Assembly (NCBI GenBank): GCA_947629805.1
Contig: CANRFE010000018.1
Span: forward strand, 1 to 14,797
Length of the DNA stretch: 14,797 nt
Reading direction: 5' to 3'
From: an uncultured Clostridia bacterium
GTDB lineage: Bacteria; Bacillota; Clostridia; TANB77; CAG-508
Below, in pieces: positions 14,045 through 14,797 of this stretch; position 1 is the first letter of the stretch; every line of letters starts with the position of its first letter. The notes below the pieces were generated by a model, which saw only the letters and a program-made list of their open reading frames with translations, was not told the DNA's origin and did not search any database. Both the position numbers and the translations under genes were made by a program.

Positions 14045-14476
14045 TTACTTTAGTCCAGTATTTGGTTTACCAGACTCTCCACTGCCTGTATTAGTGTTCT
14101 TATTTGTACCTGTTGTAGTTTCATTTACCTTGGTTGTTTGCCCATCTGTGTTCACATCTGTATTGGCAACATTATCGTTTTGGCTTATAGTAGCTACAAA
14201 TGGATTTTCTTTACTAGGATTATAACTATTGCTTTTTTGATAAATATTTAAGTCTGTTCCTTCTATTCTATATACTTTATTTTCAATACTAAGTGTATTT
14301 TCTACATTTTCTTCTTCTAACTCTTGGCGAATATTTTCTGGTGCACTATAGGCAATTTTATTTGGTACTACTTTATTAATTGGGTTGTAATCATAAAATA
14401 ATACACTTAAAACCAATAAAATGGCAACACATAATAATAGAATGATAATAATTTCTTTTAAGATTGCTTTAATCAT
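14045..14476 (-). CDS. Single-pass membrane protein of the pilus cluster, Thr/Asn-rich tail
   Basis: A 143-aa protein with a short N-terminal cytosolic piece, one membrane helix at about 8-28 (EIIIILLLCVAILLVLSVLF) and an outward domain of about 75 residues including NPINKVVPNKIAYSAPENI and SYNPSKENPFV. The last 45 residues are low-complexity Thr/Asn/Gly/Ser. The S-Y-N-P...NPF pattern recalls the KDPF-type motif of PilP, so it may act as a PilP- or PilN-like partner of PilO, but I cannot assign it firmly. AAAGGAG precedes the ATG. It starts 18 bp after the PilO-like stop and ends 60 bp before pilA, so it belongs to the same operon. Confidence 0.7.
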   Translation of the reverse strand: MIKAILKEIIIILLLCVAILLVLSVLFYDYNPINKVVPNKIAYSAPENIRQELEEENVENTLSIENKVYRIEGTDLNIYQKSNSYNPSKENPFVATISQNDNVANTDVNTDGQTTKVNETTTGTNKNTNTGSGESGKPNTGLK

Positions 14477-14494
14477 TTTTCTCTCCTTTGCTTT

Positions 14495-14797
14495 TTAATC
14501 TGTAACTGTATCGGTTTGTGTTTGATCTTGTTGTACTGTATTTTCTGTAGTAGTTTGTTGGCTTGCAGTAGTAGCACTTTGTACTTCTGTATTTCCTTCT
14601 ATTGCAATATTTCTTACTTTAAATGTGCCTCTTAATATAGCACCATCATTTGGTAATAGTTTAAAATTTTCTATACCGAAATTCAATTCTGCATCATTTT
14701 CAATTGCATAAACAAAATTCGTAATGGCAATATAGGAACCATCTACTACAAAATCTATATCGTTTACATTATTGGCTCCTGTACTACTAGAAACAAT
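14495..14797 (-). CDS. pilO: PilO-like alignment-complex protein, 5' end cut by the window
   Basis: The reading frame is open from the right edge to TAA at 14495-14497, giving the last 100 residues. The pattern IDFVVDGSYIAITNFVYAIE, then LNFGIENFKLLPN, then LRGTFKVRNIAIEG matches the C-terminal ferredoxin-like domain of PilO, where a short sequence is tested as G-x-Y-x-x-I-x-x-F-x-x-x-I-E. PilO is an inner-membrane protein whose periplasm-side (here extracytoplasmic) domain pairs with PilN to align the pilus machine. The last 28 residues are Thr/Gln/Ser-rich, like the tail of the next protein. A TTG at 14684-14686 is an internal Leu, not a start. Confidence 0.78.
   Translation of the reverse strand: MVSSSTGANNVNDIDFVVDGSYIAITNFVYAIENDAELNFGIENFKLLPNDGAILRGTFKVRNIAIEGNTEVQSATTASQQTTTENTVQQDQTQTDTVTD

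Noticed and set aside
14684..14686. A TTG start for a separate 63-aa protein at the right end
   Set aside because: The frame is open upstream to the window edge and the upstream residues match the PilO domain, so this codon is an internal Leu.

Overview
The window is AT-rich DNA (roughly 30% GC by eye, purine-rich coding strands, strong AAGGAGG-type ribosome binding sites, extended TGnTATAAT promoters with 17-bp spacers). Together with an RNase J, YsxC, a DUF951 protein and prepilins of the KG^ITLVAL type, this points to Bacillota, most likely a low-GC clostridial (gut-type) lineage. Genes are densely packed with short leaders, and most housekeeping genes sit behind a recognisable sigma-A-type promoter.

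Left part (1-4640). A truncated minus-strand gene for a small membrane-anchored protein leaves the left edge. serS (seryl-tRNA synthetase) and ysxC (ribosome-assembly GTPase) form a plus-strand pair that ends at a bidirectional hairpin terminator. Converging on it from the right are gltX (glutamyl-tRNA synthetase) and a small DUF951 gene. gltX is divergent from a 43-codon gene on the plus strand. That gene in turn converges on a 49-codon gene on the minus strand with clearly higher GC (about 47%). Both small genes have near-ideal promoters and ribosome binding sites but no family I recognise, and an array of three hairpins lies between their 3' ends.

Middle (4635-7722). rnj encodes RNase J with a basic N-terminal extension of about 70 residues. 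Its best promoter starts a leader of about 297 nt, which carries a possible 19-codon upstream reading frame over an A/U hairpin. A ROK-family sugar kinase lies just upstream of that promoter.

Right part (7743-14797). This is a type IV pilus cluster, all on the minus strand and read right to left: PilO-like (cut by the window edge), a single-pass membrane protein with a Thr/Asn tail, a very short major-pilin candidate followed by a strong terminator, PilD-like, two minor prepilins, PilB, PilT and PilC, then the ROK kinase. The parts would work together as follows: PilB powers extension and PilT retraction through the PilC platform, PilO-type proteins form the alignment complex, and PilD processes the prepilins. 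Three things are odd. pilT is split by a single-base frameshift. The PilD-like protein keeps its zinc-finger N domain but lacks both catalytic aspartates in the A24 peptidase half. None of the three prepilins has the usual Glu at mature position 5.

No CRISPR array, tRNA, rRNA, insertion sequence or phage gene was seen. Candidates for something undescribed are the two small genes around the hairpin array, the RNase J leader, and the divergent PilD/pilin set.
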